From Bacteroides stercoris ATCC 43183 (GTDB taxonomy: Bacteria; Bacteroidota; Bacteroidia; Bacteroidales; Bacteroidaceae), in assembly GCF_025147325.1 (NCBI RefSeq), contig NZ_CP102262.1, forward strand, positions 1,798,001 through 1,862,000: DNA of 64,000 bases. Reading direction: 5' to 3'. Both the position numbers and the translations under genes were made by a program. The notes beneath the pieces are model-generated. The model saw only the letters and a list, made by a program, of their open reading frames with translations. It had not been told where the DNA came from and ran no database searches. Shown here piece after piece: positions 46,071 to 58,222 of the stretch. Within the stretch, counting starts at the first letter, position 1. Each line of letters starts with the position of its first letter.

Positions 46071-47263
46071 CGTAATTTGTTTTTATGATAATGAGGAGTT
46101 ACCTTGATGTTGAAATAGAGCATGGAAACAATTGTCAGGCAGGCTCCGAAAAGATAGGCTTTGTCGAAAGTGCTGACTTCTGCAATGTATCCGCCTGTCA
46201 GCATGCCGATGCCTATCCCCACATCCCACGAAGTGAGGTAGGTGGAAGTGGCCGTGCCCCGTTGACTGTTGGGGGCAAGGTTTACGAACAGTGTGTTGTA
46301 GGCCGGAAACATGATGCCGAAGCCTATGCCAAGCAGCAATGCCACTGCAAAGAATACGATGTTGCATGCCATGCTGTTCCACTCGATGATATAGACGCAT
46401 GCCGAGAGCAGGAAGAAACTGAATACCACGATGTACAACCCTGCCGAAATCACCTGCGTTATTTTTCCTCTGTCTACAATCCTGCCGGAAAAGATGCGCG
46501 AGATAGCCATGCCCACCGCCATGAAAGTAAAGAAAAAGCCGGTAGTTGCATGGATACCGATTTCTTTGGCATACATGGCTACGTAATTGGTAGTCATTCC
46601 GTAAGGAATGGATAATAAGAGCAGGCTGATGCCCGCAGGAATGCCTTTCAGCAAAATAAAGCGGTCGAGCGAAACCGGTTCGCGTCTGACAGGCGGCTTA
46701 TACGGGGTTTTCACTAAGGAAGCACAGATGAACCCGGCAATGCAGGAACCCAGCGAGCAACAGAATATGGTGGTATAACTCATACCGGCATCGTGCAGGA
46801 ACAAACCGGACATCGGCCCTACTGCCATGGCTATGTTGTTGGAGAGTCCGTAATATCCGAGACCTTCTCCGCGTCTTGATGAGGGCATGATGTCGATGAC
46901 TACCGTATTGCCGCCTACGGTTACCATGCCGAATGATACGCCGTGTATGATGCGGAACAGGATAAATAAAGTGAGTGACCCGGCAATGATGTATCCGGCA
47001 AACATAGTCATGAAGATGAAATAAGCTAACAGATACAACGGTTTGCGGGCAAAACTGTCCAGAAAATATCCGGAGAACGGACGGATGCATAAGGCAGCTA
47101 CCGTATAGCAGGAAAGAATGATGCCGATAGTGGAGTTTCCTGCATTGAATACTTCGGATAGATAGAATGGCAATACGGGTATCAATAGCCAAAAGCCGAA
47201 GTACAGCAGGAAGTTGGCAGCGAGGATAAAGCAATAGCCGGGAGTTACGAGCCTATCTTTCAT
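46067..47263 (-). CDS. MFS transporter, drug/solute exporter type
   Basis: A 398-residue inner-membrane carrier with 12 membrane segments. The start ILAANFLLYFGFWLLIPVLPFYLSEVF is typical of drug-export-like major facilitator proteins. The loop motif RPFSGYFLDSFARKPLYL is the motif-A equivalent. Substrate unknown. It overlaps the downstream nth gene; upstream lies a palindromic element, then pheS on the same strand. Confidence 0.85.
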   Translation of the reverse strand: MKDRLVTPGYCFILAANFLLYFGFWLLIPVLPFYLSEVFNAGNSTIGIILSCYTVAALCIRPFSGYFLDSFARKPLYLLAYFIFMTMFAGYIIAGSLTLFILFRIIHGVSFGMVTVGGNTVVIDIMPSSRRGEGLGYYGLSNNIAMAVGPMSGLFLHDAGMSYTTIFCCSLGSCIAGFICASLVKTPYKPPVRREPVSLDRFILLKGIPAGISLLLLSIPYGMTTNYVAMYAKEIGIHATTGFFFTFMAVGMAISRIFSGRIVDRGKITQVISAGLYIVVFSFFLLSACVYIIEWNSMACNIVFFAVALLLGIGFGIMFPAYNTLFVNLAPNSQRGTATSTYLTSWDVGIGIGMLTGGYIAEVSTFDKAYLFGACLTIVSMLYFNIKVTPHYHKNKLR

Positions 47264-47324
47264 TGGGTGGAAATTTAATAGGATTGATAATCAGGCTGTA
47301 TTAAAAACCGTTAGTTGCAAATAA

Positions 47325-47468
47325 TCGGGAGTAAAAATACGCCTGATAATTTCTTTTAGGCACGGATTATACGGACTTCACGGTCCTTTTTTTGATTTAA
47401 TCCGTGTTTCTCCGTGCAATCCGTGCCTAAAAATAAATGGTGAGTGCCTTTGGGTTCTGGCACATCCC
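47325..47468 (-). repeat. Dispersed palindromic element, copy 4
   Basis: About 144 bp. Inner arms TTTTAGGCACGGATT (47354-47368) and AATCCGTGCCTAAAA (47418-47432). Flanks match the other copies in reverse complement (cctgataatttctttt before the core; ggcacatccc at the end). It lies 38 bp after the pheS stop and before the MFS gene on the minus strand. Confidence 0.8.
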
Positions 47469-47506
47469 AATTTTATGCCCAATATAGAAATATCGGGATT
47501 TCTATA

Positions 47507-48541
47507 TTAATAAGCTGCTTCAAATTCTTTCAGGAAGCGCGTATCGTTTTCCGAGAACAGGCGCAGGTCGTTTACGCGATATTTCAGATTGGCAATACGT
47601 TCTATACCCATACCTAAAGCGTAGCCGCTGTATATCTTGCTGTCAATACCGTTCAGTTCCAGTACATTGGGGTCTACCATACCGCAACCTAAGATTTCGA
47701 CCCAACCGGTTCCTTTACAGAAAGGACAGCCTTTGCCGCCACAGATATTGCAACTGATGTCCATTTCGGCGCTTGGTTCCGTAAACGGGAAGTAGGAAGG
47801 ACGAAGGCGTATCTTGGTATCCTTGCCGAACATTTCCTGTGCAAAGAGCAACAGAGCTTGTTTCAAGTCGGTGAACGATACATTACGGTCTATAAACAAC
47901 GCTTCTACCTGGTGGAAGAAAGCATGTGCACGATAGCTGATAGCCTCGTTACGGTATACGCGTCCCGGACAGATAATGCGGATGGGCGGTTGTGTATTCT
48001 CCATGACACGGCTTTGCACGCTGGATGTATGTGTGCGCAGTATGATATTGTGCGATACATTCTCGGCATTGTTTTCAATGAAGAAAGTATCCTGCATGTC
48101 GCGTGCCGGATGGTCTTCGGCAAAGTTCATGGCGGAAAATACATGCCAGTCGTCTTCCACTTCAGGACCGTCGGCGATGTTGAATCCCATACGGGCAAAT
48201 ATATCGATGATTTCGTTCTTTACGATGCTGAGCGGATGGCGTGTCCCTAATTTCACGGGATAGGCCGAACGGGTAAGGTCAAGGTCTTCGCAACCGTTGT
48301 CCCGGCTCTCGAATTGTTCTTTCAGAGCGGCAATCTTTTCCTGTGCCTTGTTCTTGAGTTCATTCAGGCGCATGCCCACTTCTTTCTTCTGGTCGGCAGG
48401 CACGTTGCGGAAGTCTGCCATCAGTTCGTTAATGGCTCCTTTCTTGCTGAGGTATTTGATTCGCAGTGCTTCCAGTTCCTCGGCATTAGCGGCTTTCAGT
48501 GCTTCTACTTCTTGCAGAAGCTCGTTGATTCTGGCTATCAT
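47507..48541 (-). CDS. pheS: Phenylalanine--tRNA ligase alpha subunit
   Basis: A 344-residue class II tRNA synthetase subunit, starting at MIARINELLQEVEAL (48541); the longer frame to 48601 runs through the promoter. The N-terminal coiled coil (about 1-85) binds tRNA. Class II motifs are present: FHQVEALFIDRNVSF (motif 2 region), SYFPFTEPSAEMDI, and GSGYALGMGIERIANLKY-like motif 3 (SGYALGMGIERI). A CnICggkgCpfC metal-binding insert near residue 275 is usual in this phylum. pheT is not adjacent. Confidence 0.96.
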   Translation of the reverse strand: MIARINELLQEVEALKAANAEELEALRIKYLSKKGAINELMADFRNVPADQKKEVGMRLNELKNKAQEKIAALKEQFESRDNGCEDLDLTRSAYPVKLGTRHPLSIVKNEIIDIFARMGFNIADGPEVEDDWHVFSAMNFAEDHPARDMQDTFFIENNAENVSHNIILRTHTSSVQSRVMENTQPPIRIICPGRVYRNEAISYRAHAFFHQVEALFIDRNVSFTDLKQALLLFAQEMFGKDTKIRLRPSYFPFTEPSAEMDISCNICGGKGCPFCKGTGWVEILGCGMVDPNVLELNGIDSKIYSGYALGMGIERIANLKYRVNDLRLFSENDTRFLKEFEAAY

Positions 48542-48581
48542 ATCGTTGTTATTATTTATTCTTTCAATACATAAAACGATG

Positions 48582-48589
48582 CAAAGATA
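48582..48589 (-). promoter_or_regulatory. -7 box of pheS
   Basis: On the minus strand TATCTTTG, a perfect TAnnTTTG match, about 40 bp before the pheS ATG at 48541. Confidence 0.5.
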
Positions 48590-48639
48590 CAATTTTATCA
48601 TTGTTTTGCCTTCAATCGCTGCATATTATTTTTTATTAA

Positions 48640-48700
48640 CTCAGACTGCCAGCCGGAATGCTTTTCCGGACTTTGTGTCCGGCTTTCGATATAATGTGCC
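48640..48700. other. Hairpin-rich intergenic segment after the hybrid regulator gene
   Basis: Three related words (AGCCGGA, TCCGGA, GTCCGGC) can pair in alternative ways, for example CCGGAC-TTTGT-GTCCGG. There is no good U-run. It may help to end the hybrid regulator transcript, whose stop is at 48765; otherwise the 48602-48764 gap holds nothing I can name. Confidence 0.3.
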
Positions 48701-48764
48701 GCTAAGATGTAGCTTCAATTATTCCAATATTTTTTCCTTCGGTGGACATTCTTGTCCTGTTGAC

Positions 48765-51700
48765 TTATATATTCTGTACATTATTTTTGAATTGTTCTTC
48801 CTTATATTGGGTAGGAGAGCATCCCATGTTTTTCTTGAATACTGCACTGAAGTAGCGGGGGGTAGAGAACCCGACCCGATCTGCTATTTCGTTTACTGTT
48901 AATGAACTGTTTAGTAGTAGGTTGATAGCATTGTCAATGCGCAATTTATTTATATAATCGTTTGCTCCCATACCTGTTAATGCCTTTAACTTATTATAAA
49001 GTGAGGCACGGCTCATACCGAGTTTGTCACATAGGAAAGGAACTCCCATATTAGGCTCGTCGATATTTTCAGTAATAATCTGATTCATTGTATTCAAGAA
49101 CTTCTCGTCAGCGGCGCTAAATGTACTTTCTTCCGGTGTTGGTGCTGTTTTGCTGCTAATATACTTTTTCTTTATACGCTCACGATTTTTCAATTGGTTA
49201 TATATGGCTGTGTAGAGCGTACTTATCTCAAACGGCTTTGTAAGATAAGTATCGGCTCCATTTTTATAGCCGAATATACGGCTTGCTTCATCATTTCGAG
49301 CAGTAAGCAGAATGACTGGGGTGTGGCTGATGTCTAATTCTTCCTTAACCCGCTTGCACAACTCGTACCCGTTCATTTTAGGCATCTGTATATCGCTGAT
49401 TATAATATCCGGATGCCACTGCCTGCACATCTCTAACGCCTCTTCACCGTTGTAAGCTGTGCGCACGTCTTTAAAATAGGGCCTCATCGCATCAGTCAGA
49501 TAATCTACTAATTCCATATTGTCATCCACCACCAGAATGGTATAATCTTTAGTTTCGGATCTGAAAGTAGGCTCGTCTGGTACACTCTCAATGTTTTCAG
49601 CAGAGGCAAGCAATTCGTTAAGATAAGGTTGTGGCTGTAAAATAAGCTTGCCAGGCTTAATGTTTAGTGGCAGTTCAAACCAAAAAGTAGAACCTGCAGA
49701 TTCAACATTATTGAGTGCGCCGACACTGCCGCCTTGCTGTTCTGCCAAAATTTTTGAGTACGAAAGTCCTATGCCTGATCCGGGACGACTGTTCTCACCC
49801 TGGTAGAAACGTGTAAACAGTTTCGAGACATCAATATCTTTTAGCCCCGGACCTTGATCTGAAACAGAAATACGCACTCTGTCTTTCTTTTCGGATAATG
49901 AAGTAATAATATTGATTTCTCCTCCCTCGTTACTGTATTTTATTGCATTAATTAATAAATTGGTTATTATAGTAGTACATTTTTCCTTATCACAATAGAA
50001 TGATTCTATTCCGGCTGACAGCTGACGGGTGAGTGTTATATGTTTTTGGGTAGCCTCGGGTATAAAGTCTTCAACTACTTCTTCCAGCCATTTTTCCAGA
50101 TTGATGCTTTCTATATGCAAGGTACTTTGGCTGACTTCCATTTTGCGTACATCAAGTACCATGTTTAATAAATTCTTCATGCGCTCAGACTGTCGGGCAA
50201 TATTCTGTAGAACCCTATAGCGGGCATCTTTGGCAGGAAACTGTTCTATCAGTTGTTTTAAAGGAGCATGGATTAGCGTAAGAGGTGTACGCAGCTCATG
50301 ATTGATATTTATCAGGAAGCGTATCTTTTCTTCATACGCTTGTTGCTCGTGCTCTTTCATTGCTAATTTCATTCGGTTCTCTTTGCGGCGTAAAAAGCTG
50401 TAAACGGATAAGCCCACTGCTGACAAGGCAGTCAGCATGCATGTTAATATGAACCACCATGTACGGTACCAAGGTGGGAGTATGATAAGTTCAATAATGG
50501 GGTAATTATCTGTCCATTCGCCGGAACGGGTAGTGCATGAAGCAGTTATCTGATAGGTGCCTGCTGACAGCGTATTCAGTGTCAGTTCCGGCAAATAAGA
50601 ATAGATAGGCTCTTTTTCATATCCTTGCAGATTGTAACAATAGGCAGGCTTACGGAATATATCTTTATTGTGTGCCTTTACTTTAATCGTTATCGTTCTG
50701 CTTTGCTCCGGAATTTTTAAAACAGGCTTCCTGCCTGAAATATATTCCATGCGATCACCGCCAACAAATACATCAGATAGTTCAAGCACCGGAGATTCCG
50801 GGTGCTCTTTGGGAAGTGTGGAAGCAATGCGTAATAATCCATTTACACTACCCAAATATACATCTCCTTCTGATGAAAGTAAGCGGGGTTTCGGCAGATA
50901 CTCGTTAGGAGCGACTCCGTCTGGAACACCGTAAAGGATAAAGCGCTTTTGGGTGGTCATCCAGGAAAGCAAACGTTCATTATTACCAATCCATAATCGT
51001 CCATGCTGGTCACTGGCAACAGACATTGCTTCGTTAATCAACGAGTTTGAAATATGCGTATATGAACCGTCATTGGGCGAGAAACTGCCCAACCCGTAGT
51101 TCCCCCCTATCCAGATAATGCCTTTCTCGTCAGCTGAAGCCGAATGGATCATGGTATCTTGTTTACAGTGATAGAGGACGTGAAGGGTATTGTCATTATG
51201 GTCTATACGATAAATACATTTGGAATCATGCAGGTAAGAAAATGTTTCCTTTACACATATCGGGAGCAACTGACCTACTATGGCATCTTTAAGGTGGTTT
51301 ATATGAATGGGGGTGAATGTTTTCTGTTTCCAGTTGTAACTGTATGGACTCTCGGAAAGCAGTAGGATAGTTTCCGGTGTATTTTGCATAAGATTGACTG
51401 TCTTGCCTTGTTGACACAATCGGTTGTTAATATCATCATTTACAATAACCAAAGGAGTACAATGTTCAGTCTGCTTATTATAGAAAAATATCCCCTTGCC
51501 AAAGAGTGATATCAAAAGGTGGTTTTTATCAACACCCGTGATGGAGGCTACCTTTTCTCCATATGTAGATGGAATATGGCGAAATTTATTGGTATCGGCA
51601 TTAAACACATTCAGTCCCCCACCATCCGTTCCTATCCATATATCCTTTTCGTTTTGTTCTTGATAAAGGCTTAATACAGATTTCTCGCTGAGTCCATAAT

Positions 51701-52697
51701 CGGCATTAAGGAGTGCATCTGCATATAGTTTGATGCCCACTTCCTTAATATTGAACATTCCACTGCGTACGCTGCCAGCCCAAATCCCATTTTCCGGATC
51801 TGCATAAAAAGACAAAATAGAATTGCTGGGGAGAGAATAGGCATCTCCCGGAATATGTGTTAATACATCCATTTGATTGTTTTCAGGATTTAGAACGGCA
51901 ATTCCTTTGCCATCGGTACCTATCCAGATGTGGCCATCATATTCAGCCAATGCAAGCACAATGTTACTCTGCATTGATGAATTGCCTGTGTGGTAGGTGT
52001 GAAGAAGTTTACCATTCTTATTGTAACATTGCACTCCTTTACAATACGGAGTCACCCAAAAATTACCTTTAGAATCAGGCAGCATCGTAACTACGTCGTG
52101 ACAATCAAATGGGACATCACGTGTGTGTCCGGTACGAATATCTATCAGCAAAGCTCCCACCCAACGGTTGGCAGCCAACAGGGTATGACTGTCAAAACGG
52201 TAAAGATCGGTGATTTGGAATTTTATATTGGAAGTAATCGAACGGAAAAAAGCGATTTTCCCAGTCTTATAATCATATTTGTATAATTTGTCAAATCCTC
52301 CGAAAAAAACGCCGTCATCCCAAAGGCAGATGGAGGAGGCTGATATAAGGTTTCCATTTAGGTCACATGCCCGGTAAAAGGTGTCATTGACCGCATCATA
52401 CAGAAAAACTCCTTCGCTGCCAAGTGCCCAAATATTATTATTGCGGTCTTCTACCAATTGGTCTATATTGCAATTCAAATATTTCTTTTGTTCATATCCG
52501 TCGAAGCGTCCGATACCGTTTTTGGTCCCCATCCAGGCATGACCTGTACGGTGGCTGACTGTCATGCAGTTGACTTGATAAGAGAGTCCTTCACGTACGT
52601 CAATCCGTTGAAATATATATTGTTTGTCACTTAGTTGCTTTCCCCATAAGACGGTTGGCAATATCCAAACAAGTACAGTTAATAAAATTTTCTTCAT
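48765..52697 (-). CDS. Hybrid two-component system regulator (HTCS)
   Basis: A 1310-residue single-protein sensor and transcription factor in the inner membrane. Signal/anchor at 1-20; periplasmic Reg_prop beta-propeller repeats to about 650 (repeated DxxGxxWxGT-type blades such as IWIGTDGGGLNVFN); a Y_Y_Y domain (about 660-745); a membrane helix near 755-775; histidine kinase with H800 in NINHELRTPL and N-box NLLINAIKYS; receiver domain with phosphoacceptor D1102 in IIISDIQMP; C-terminal AraC-type helix-turn-helix (about 1200-1305). Such proteins bind the breakdown sugar in the periplasm and switch on the adjacent PUL, here the divergent genes from 52995. The promoter is at 52715-52746. Confidence 0.96.
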   Translation of the reverse strand: MKKILLTVLVWILPTVLWGKQLSDKQYIFQRIDVREGLSYQVNCMTVSHRTGHAWMGTKNGIGRFDGYEQKKYLNCNIDQLVEDRNNNIWALGSEGVFLYDAVNDTFYRACDLNGNLISASSICLWDDGVFFGGFDKLYKYDYKTGKIAFFRSITSNIKFQITDLYRFDSHTLLAANRWVGALLIDIRTGHTRDVPFDCHDVVTMLPDSKGNFWVTPYCKGVQCYNKNGKLLHTYHTGNSSMQSNIVLALAEYDGHIWIGTDGKGIAVLNPENNQMDVLTHIPGDAYSLPSNSILSFYADPENGIWAGSVRSGMFNIKEVGIKLYADALLNADYGLSEKSVLSLYQEQNEKDIWIGTDGGGLNVFNADTNKFRHIPSTYGEKVASITGVDKNHLLISLFGKGIFFYNKQTEHCTPLVIVNDDINNRLCQQGKTVNLMQNTPETILLLSESPYSYNWKQKTFTPIHINHLKDAIVGQLLPICVKETFSYLHDSKCIYRIDHNDNTLHVLYHCKQDTMIHSASADEKGIIWIGGNYGLGSFSPNDGSYTHISNSLINEAMSVASDQHGRLWIGNNERLLSWMTTQKRFILYGVPDGVAPNEYLPKPRLLSSEGDVYLGSVNGLLRIASTLPKEHPESPVLELSDVFVGGDRMEYISGRKPVLKIPEQSRTITIKVKAHNKDIFRKPAYCYNLQGYEKEPIYSYLPELTLNTLSAGTYQITASCTTRSGEWTDNYPIIELIILPPWYRTWWFILTCMLTALSAVGLSVYSFLRRKENRMKLAMKEHEQQAYEEKIRFLININHELRTPLTLIHAPLKQLIEQFPAKDARYRVLQNIARQSERMKNLLNMVLDVRKMEVSQSTLHIESINLEKWLEEVVEDFIPEATQKHITLTRQLSAGIESFYCDKEKCTTIITNLLINAIKYSNEGGEINIITSLSEKKDRVRISVSDQGPGLKDIDVSKLFTRFYQGENSRPGSGIGLSYSKILAEQQGGSVGALNNVESAGSTFWFELPLNIKPGKLILQPQPYLNELLASAENIESVPDEPTFRSETKDYTILVVDDNMELVDYLTDAMRPYFKDVRTAYNGEEALEMCRQWHPDIIISDIQMPKMNGYELCKRVKEELDISHTPVILLTARNDEASRIFGYKNGADTYLTKPFEISTLYTAIYNQLKNRERIKKKYISSKTAPTPEESTFSAADEKFLNTMNQIITENIDEPNMGVPFLCDKLGMSRASLYNKLKALTGMGANDYINKLRIDNAINLLLNSSLTVNEIADRVGFSTPRYFSAVFKKNMGCSPTQYKEEQFKNNVQNI

Positions 52698-52714
52698 AGT
52701 ATAAAAAAGTAAAA

Positions 52715-52746
52715 CAAAAATATTGTTTTTGCTTCAATAATGCAAA
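52715..52746 (-). promoter_or_regulatory. Promoter of the hybrid regulator gene
   Basis: On the minus strand: TTTG (52743-52746), 20-bp spacer, TATTTTTG (52715-52722). Both boxes match the Bacteroides consensus at good spacing, so low constitutive expression without an activator is expected. The start of transcription would be about 10 bases before the ATG. Confidence 0.6.
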
Positions 52747-52888
52747 TAATCATATAAATTTATTCCGCTATTTTAACAAGTATAATCGCCGTCAAGTTTG
52801 GTATCAGTAATTTATTGTATATCAAGATTTGTACCAATAAATTAACGCTGTTTATAGAGCATAGGAGGATTATACGATAATGAGTGAA

Positions 52889-52955
52889 ATAGTCATTTTT
52901 GGAGCAAAAAAAGATATTTCTATACCTTCCATTCATTGTGGAACGGATACTTTTG
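52889..52955 (+). promoter_or_regulatory. PUL promoter with candidate HTCS binding site (GH2 operon)
   Basis: Half-site ATAGTCATTTTT at 52889-52900, a weaker second half-site AAAGATATTTCT at 52910-52921, and a -7 box TACTTTTG at 52948-52955, with no -33 TTTG. The first half-site to -7 distance is 59 bp, exactly as in front of the SusC gene at 63491. The start would be about 33 bp before the GH2 ATG. Confidence 0.6.
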
Positions 52956-52979
52956 CAAAAAACTATTTATTATAACTAA

Positions 52980-56075
<3,096 letters not shown>

Positions 56076-56121
56076 TGAGGCACTTTTGACATATCGGAAT
56101 TTTAAATAGTATCAATTGTTT

Positions 56122-58131
56122 ATGAAGAGAATTTTATTTTTTATCATATTGTTTTGTATAAGCCTTTCTGCTATTGCTCAAGAATCTTGTCCGCAAGTTA
56201 TTCCGGCTTTGCAACAATGGCGTGGAACAGGTGGAACTCTTTCCTTGCCTGTACGAGGCAGCATTGTAATTCGCACAACCGATGAGGCTGCGTTAGAGTC
56301 CACAGCTCGTATTCTTATATCAGACTTGAAGGAATTGATGGGGTGGGATTATACTTTGCGTACCGGAAAACCTCGTAAGAACGATATTTGCTTGTCCCTC
56401 ACTCCACCTGATGAGGAGTTGGGAGAAGAGGGATATGTGCTTGACTTTTCCGGTTATGCTTGTATAAAAGCTCCTGCCGTAAAAGGTGTATTTTGGGGTA
56501 CGCGCAGTTTGCTGCAGATCCTTTTTAATCATCAAGGTACTCTTCCTAAAGGTATTGCACGCGATTATCCTCAATTCCCTAATCGAGGATTTATGCTAGA
56601 TGTTGCCAGAAAGTTCTTCACGATGGATTATCTGAAGCAATATGTAAAGATATTGTCTTTTTACAAGATGAATGAGTTTCAAATACATTTGAATGATAAT
56701 GGGTTTCCGCAATTTTTTGAGAATGATTGGAATAAAACCTATGCTGCTTTTCGGTTAGAGAGTGAACGTTTCCCTGGATTGACATCCAAGGACGGGTCAT
56801 ATACCAAAAAAGAATTTATAGAGTTACAGAAGATGGGGAAAGCTTATGGAGTAAACATTATTCCAGAAATAGACATCCCCGCCCACTCTCTGGCTTTTGC
56901 TCATTATAAGCCGGAAATAGCCAGTCAAGAATATGGTATGGATCATCTTGACCTTTATAAAGAGGAGACTTATCGTTTTGTGGATACATTGTTGGACGAA
57001 TATCTTTGTGGAGACTCACCGGTATTTATCGGTCCGGACGTACATATAGGAACAGACGAGTATAATAAAAAGGAGGCTGAACGGTATCGTTATTTCACGG
57101 ACCGGTATTTGAAATACATTGCGAAATACGGTAAAAATCCCCGTATGTGGGGTGGCTTGAAATGGCTCCCGGGAAAGACACCTGTGCAGGCAGAAGGAGT
57201 AACTGTCAATGCATGGTCGTATGACTGGATAGACCCGGAAGCATCTTTAAAAGACGGATATAAGTTGATTAACTCTTGTGACACTTATCTTTATATTGTA
57301 CCCTCAGCAGGTTATTACCGTGATTTTCTGGATCATCAATGGTTGTATGAAACTTGGTCACCATGGTTGATTAATAAAAAGTTGACATTGCCCGAAGGTA
57401 CCGTTGGAGTACTGGGAGGTATGTTTGCCGTGTGGAATGATAAGTGCGGCAACGGTATATCAGAACAAGACGTGCATGTGCGTTCTTTCCCAGCCCTACA
57501 GGTATTGGCTGAAAAGATGTGGAAAGGCAGCAATAGTCAGGTTTCTTTTGAACAGTTTGAGGATTTATGTCGTCAGATGCCCGAAGCTCCCGGCGTGAAT
57601 CTGTTAGGCCGGATACCGTCAGGTGTATGTCAGACTGCTTCTGGTGAAGTGCAACTTACCCCTGCCGGGGAAGTCTGTGTGCTAAGCGGAACCGATTCTA
57701 TTTCTACTGTGTTACAAGAAGTGGGGTATCCGTATGCTGTATCTTTCAAAATTTGTCCCGATGAGAATGCTTCCAATAGTTCCATACTATTCAAGGGACC
57801 TCATTCTGTGGTGTATGCCAATTGGGAAAACAAAGGCTGCCTGGCTTTCAGTCGTGACGGCTATACATTTGTGTTTCATTCCTATCATTTGCCCGAAGGT
57901 GTGTGGAGTGATATTCGTATAGAAGGTGATTACAAGGGGACTTCCCTTTATGTGAACGGTAAGTTGCAGGAACGTCTGGAAGGCCGCACCAAGAAAGTCT
58001 ATCGTCAGCAGTATAAGCGTATGGAGTATATGGAGTATCAGGAGACACTGATATTTCCCTTACAACAAATAGGGGATGGCTTGAACGGTTTTAAAGGAAA
58101 GATTAAAAATGTAGTGTGCAAGCAGTTCTGA
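56122..58131 (+). CDS. GH20 beta-N-acetylhexosaminidase
   Basis: A 669-residue secreted enzyme (ATG at 56122; signal peptide MKRILFFIILFCISLSAIAQ). A GH20b N-terminal domain (about 30-145) is followed by the GH20 barrel (NRGFMLDVARKFFTMDYLKQYVKILSFYKMNEFQIHLNDN). The catalytic pair for substrate-assisted hydrolysis is D312-E313 in HIGTDEY. After about residue 480 a LamG/concanavalin-like beta-sandwich follows (AVSFKICPDENASNSSILFKG...YVNGKLQERL), which may bind glycan. It would release terminal GlcNAc or GalNAc, acting after the galactosidase. Confidence 0.92.
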   Translation: MKRILFFIILFCISLSAIAQESCPQVIPALQQWRGTGGTLSLPVRGSIVIRTTDEAALESTARILISDLKELMGWDYTLRTGKPRKNDICLSLTPPDEELGEEGYVLDFSGYACIKAPAVKGVFWGTRSLLQILFNHQGTLPKGIARDYPQFPNRGFMLDVARKFFTMDYLKQYVKILSFYKMNEFQIHLNDNGFPQFFENDWNKTYAAFRLESERFPGLTSKDGSYTKKEFIELQKMGKAYGVNIIPEIDIPAHSLAFAHYKPEIASQEYGMDHLDLYKEETYRFVDTLLDEYLCGDSPVFIGPDVHIGTDEYNKKEAERYRYFTDRYLKYIAKYGKNPRMWGGLKWLPGKTPVQAEGVTVNAWSYDWIDPEASLKDGYKLINSCDTYLYIVPSAGYYRDFLDHQWLYETWSPWLINKKLTLPEGTVGVLGGMFAVWNDKCGNGISEQDVHVRSFPALQVLAEKMWKGSNSQVSFEQFEDLCRQMPEAPGVNLLGRIPSGVCQTASGEVQLTPAGEVCVLSGTDSISTVLQEVGYPYAVSFKICPDENASNSSILFKGPHSVVYANWENKGCLAFSRDGYTFVFHSYHLPEGVWSDIRIEGDYKGTSLYVNGKLQERLEGRTKKVYRQQYKRMEYMEYQETLIFPLQQIGDGLNGFKGKIKNVVCKQF

Positions 58132-58222
58132 GGGAACGTTTCTAATGTTTTTTCCTGTCTCTTTGATTCGGAAATTTAAATTATTCATTTATATATAAAC
58201 CTATAAAATCATTATTTGTATT

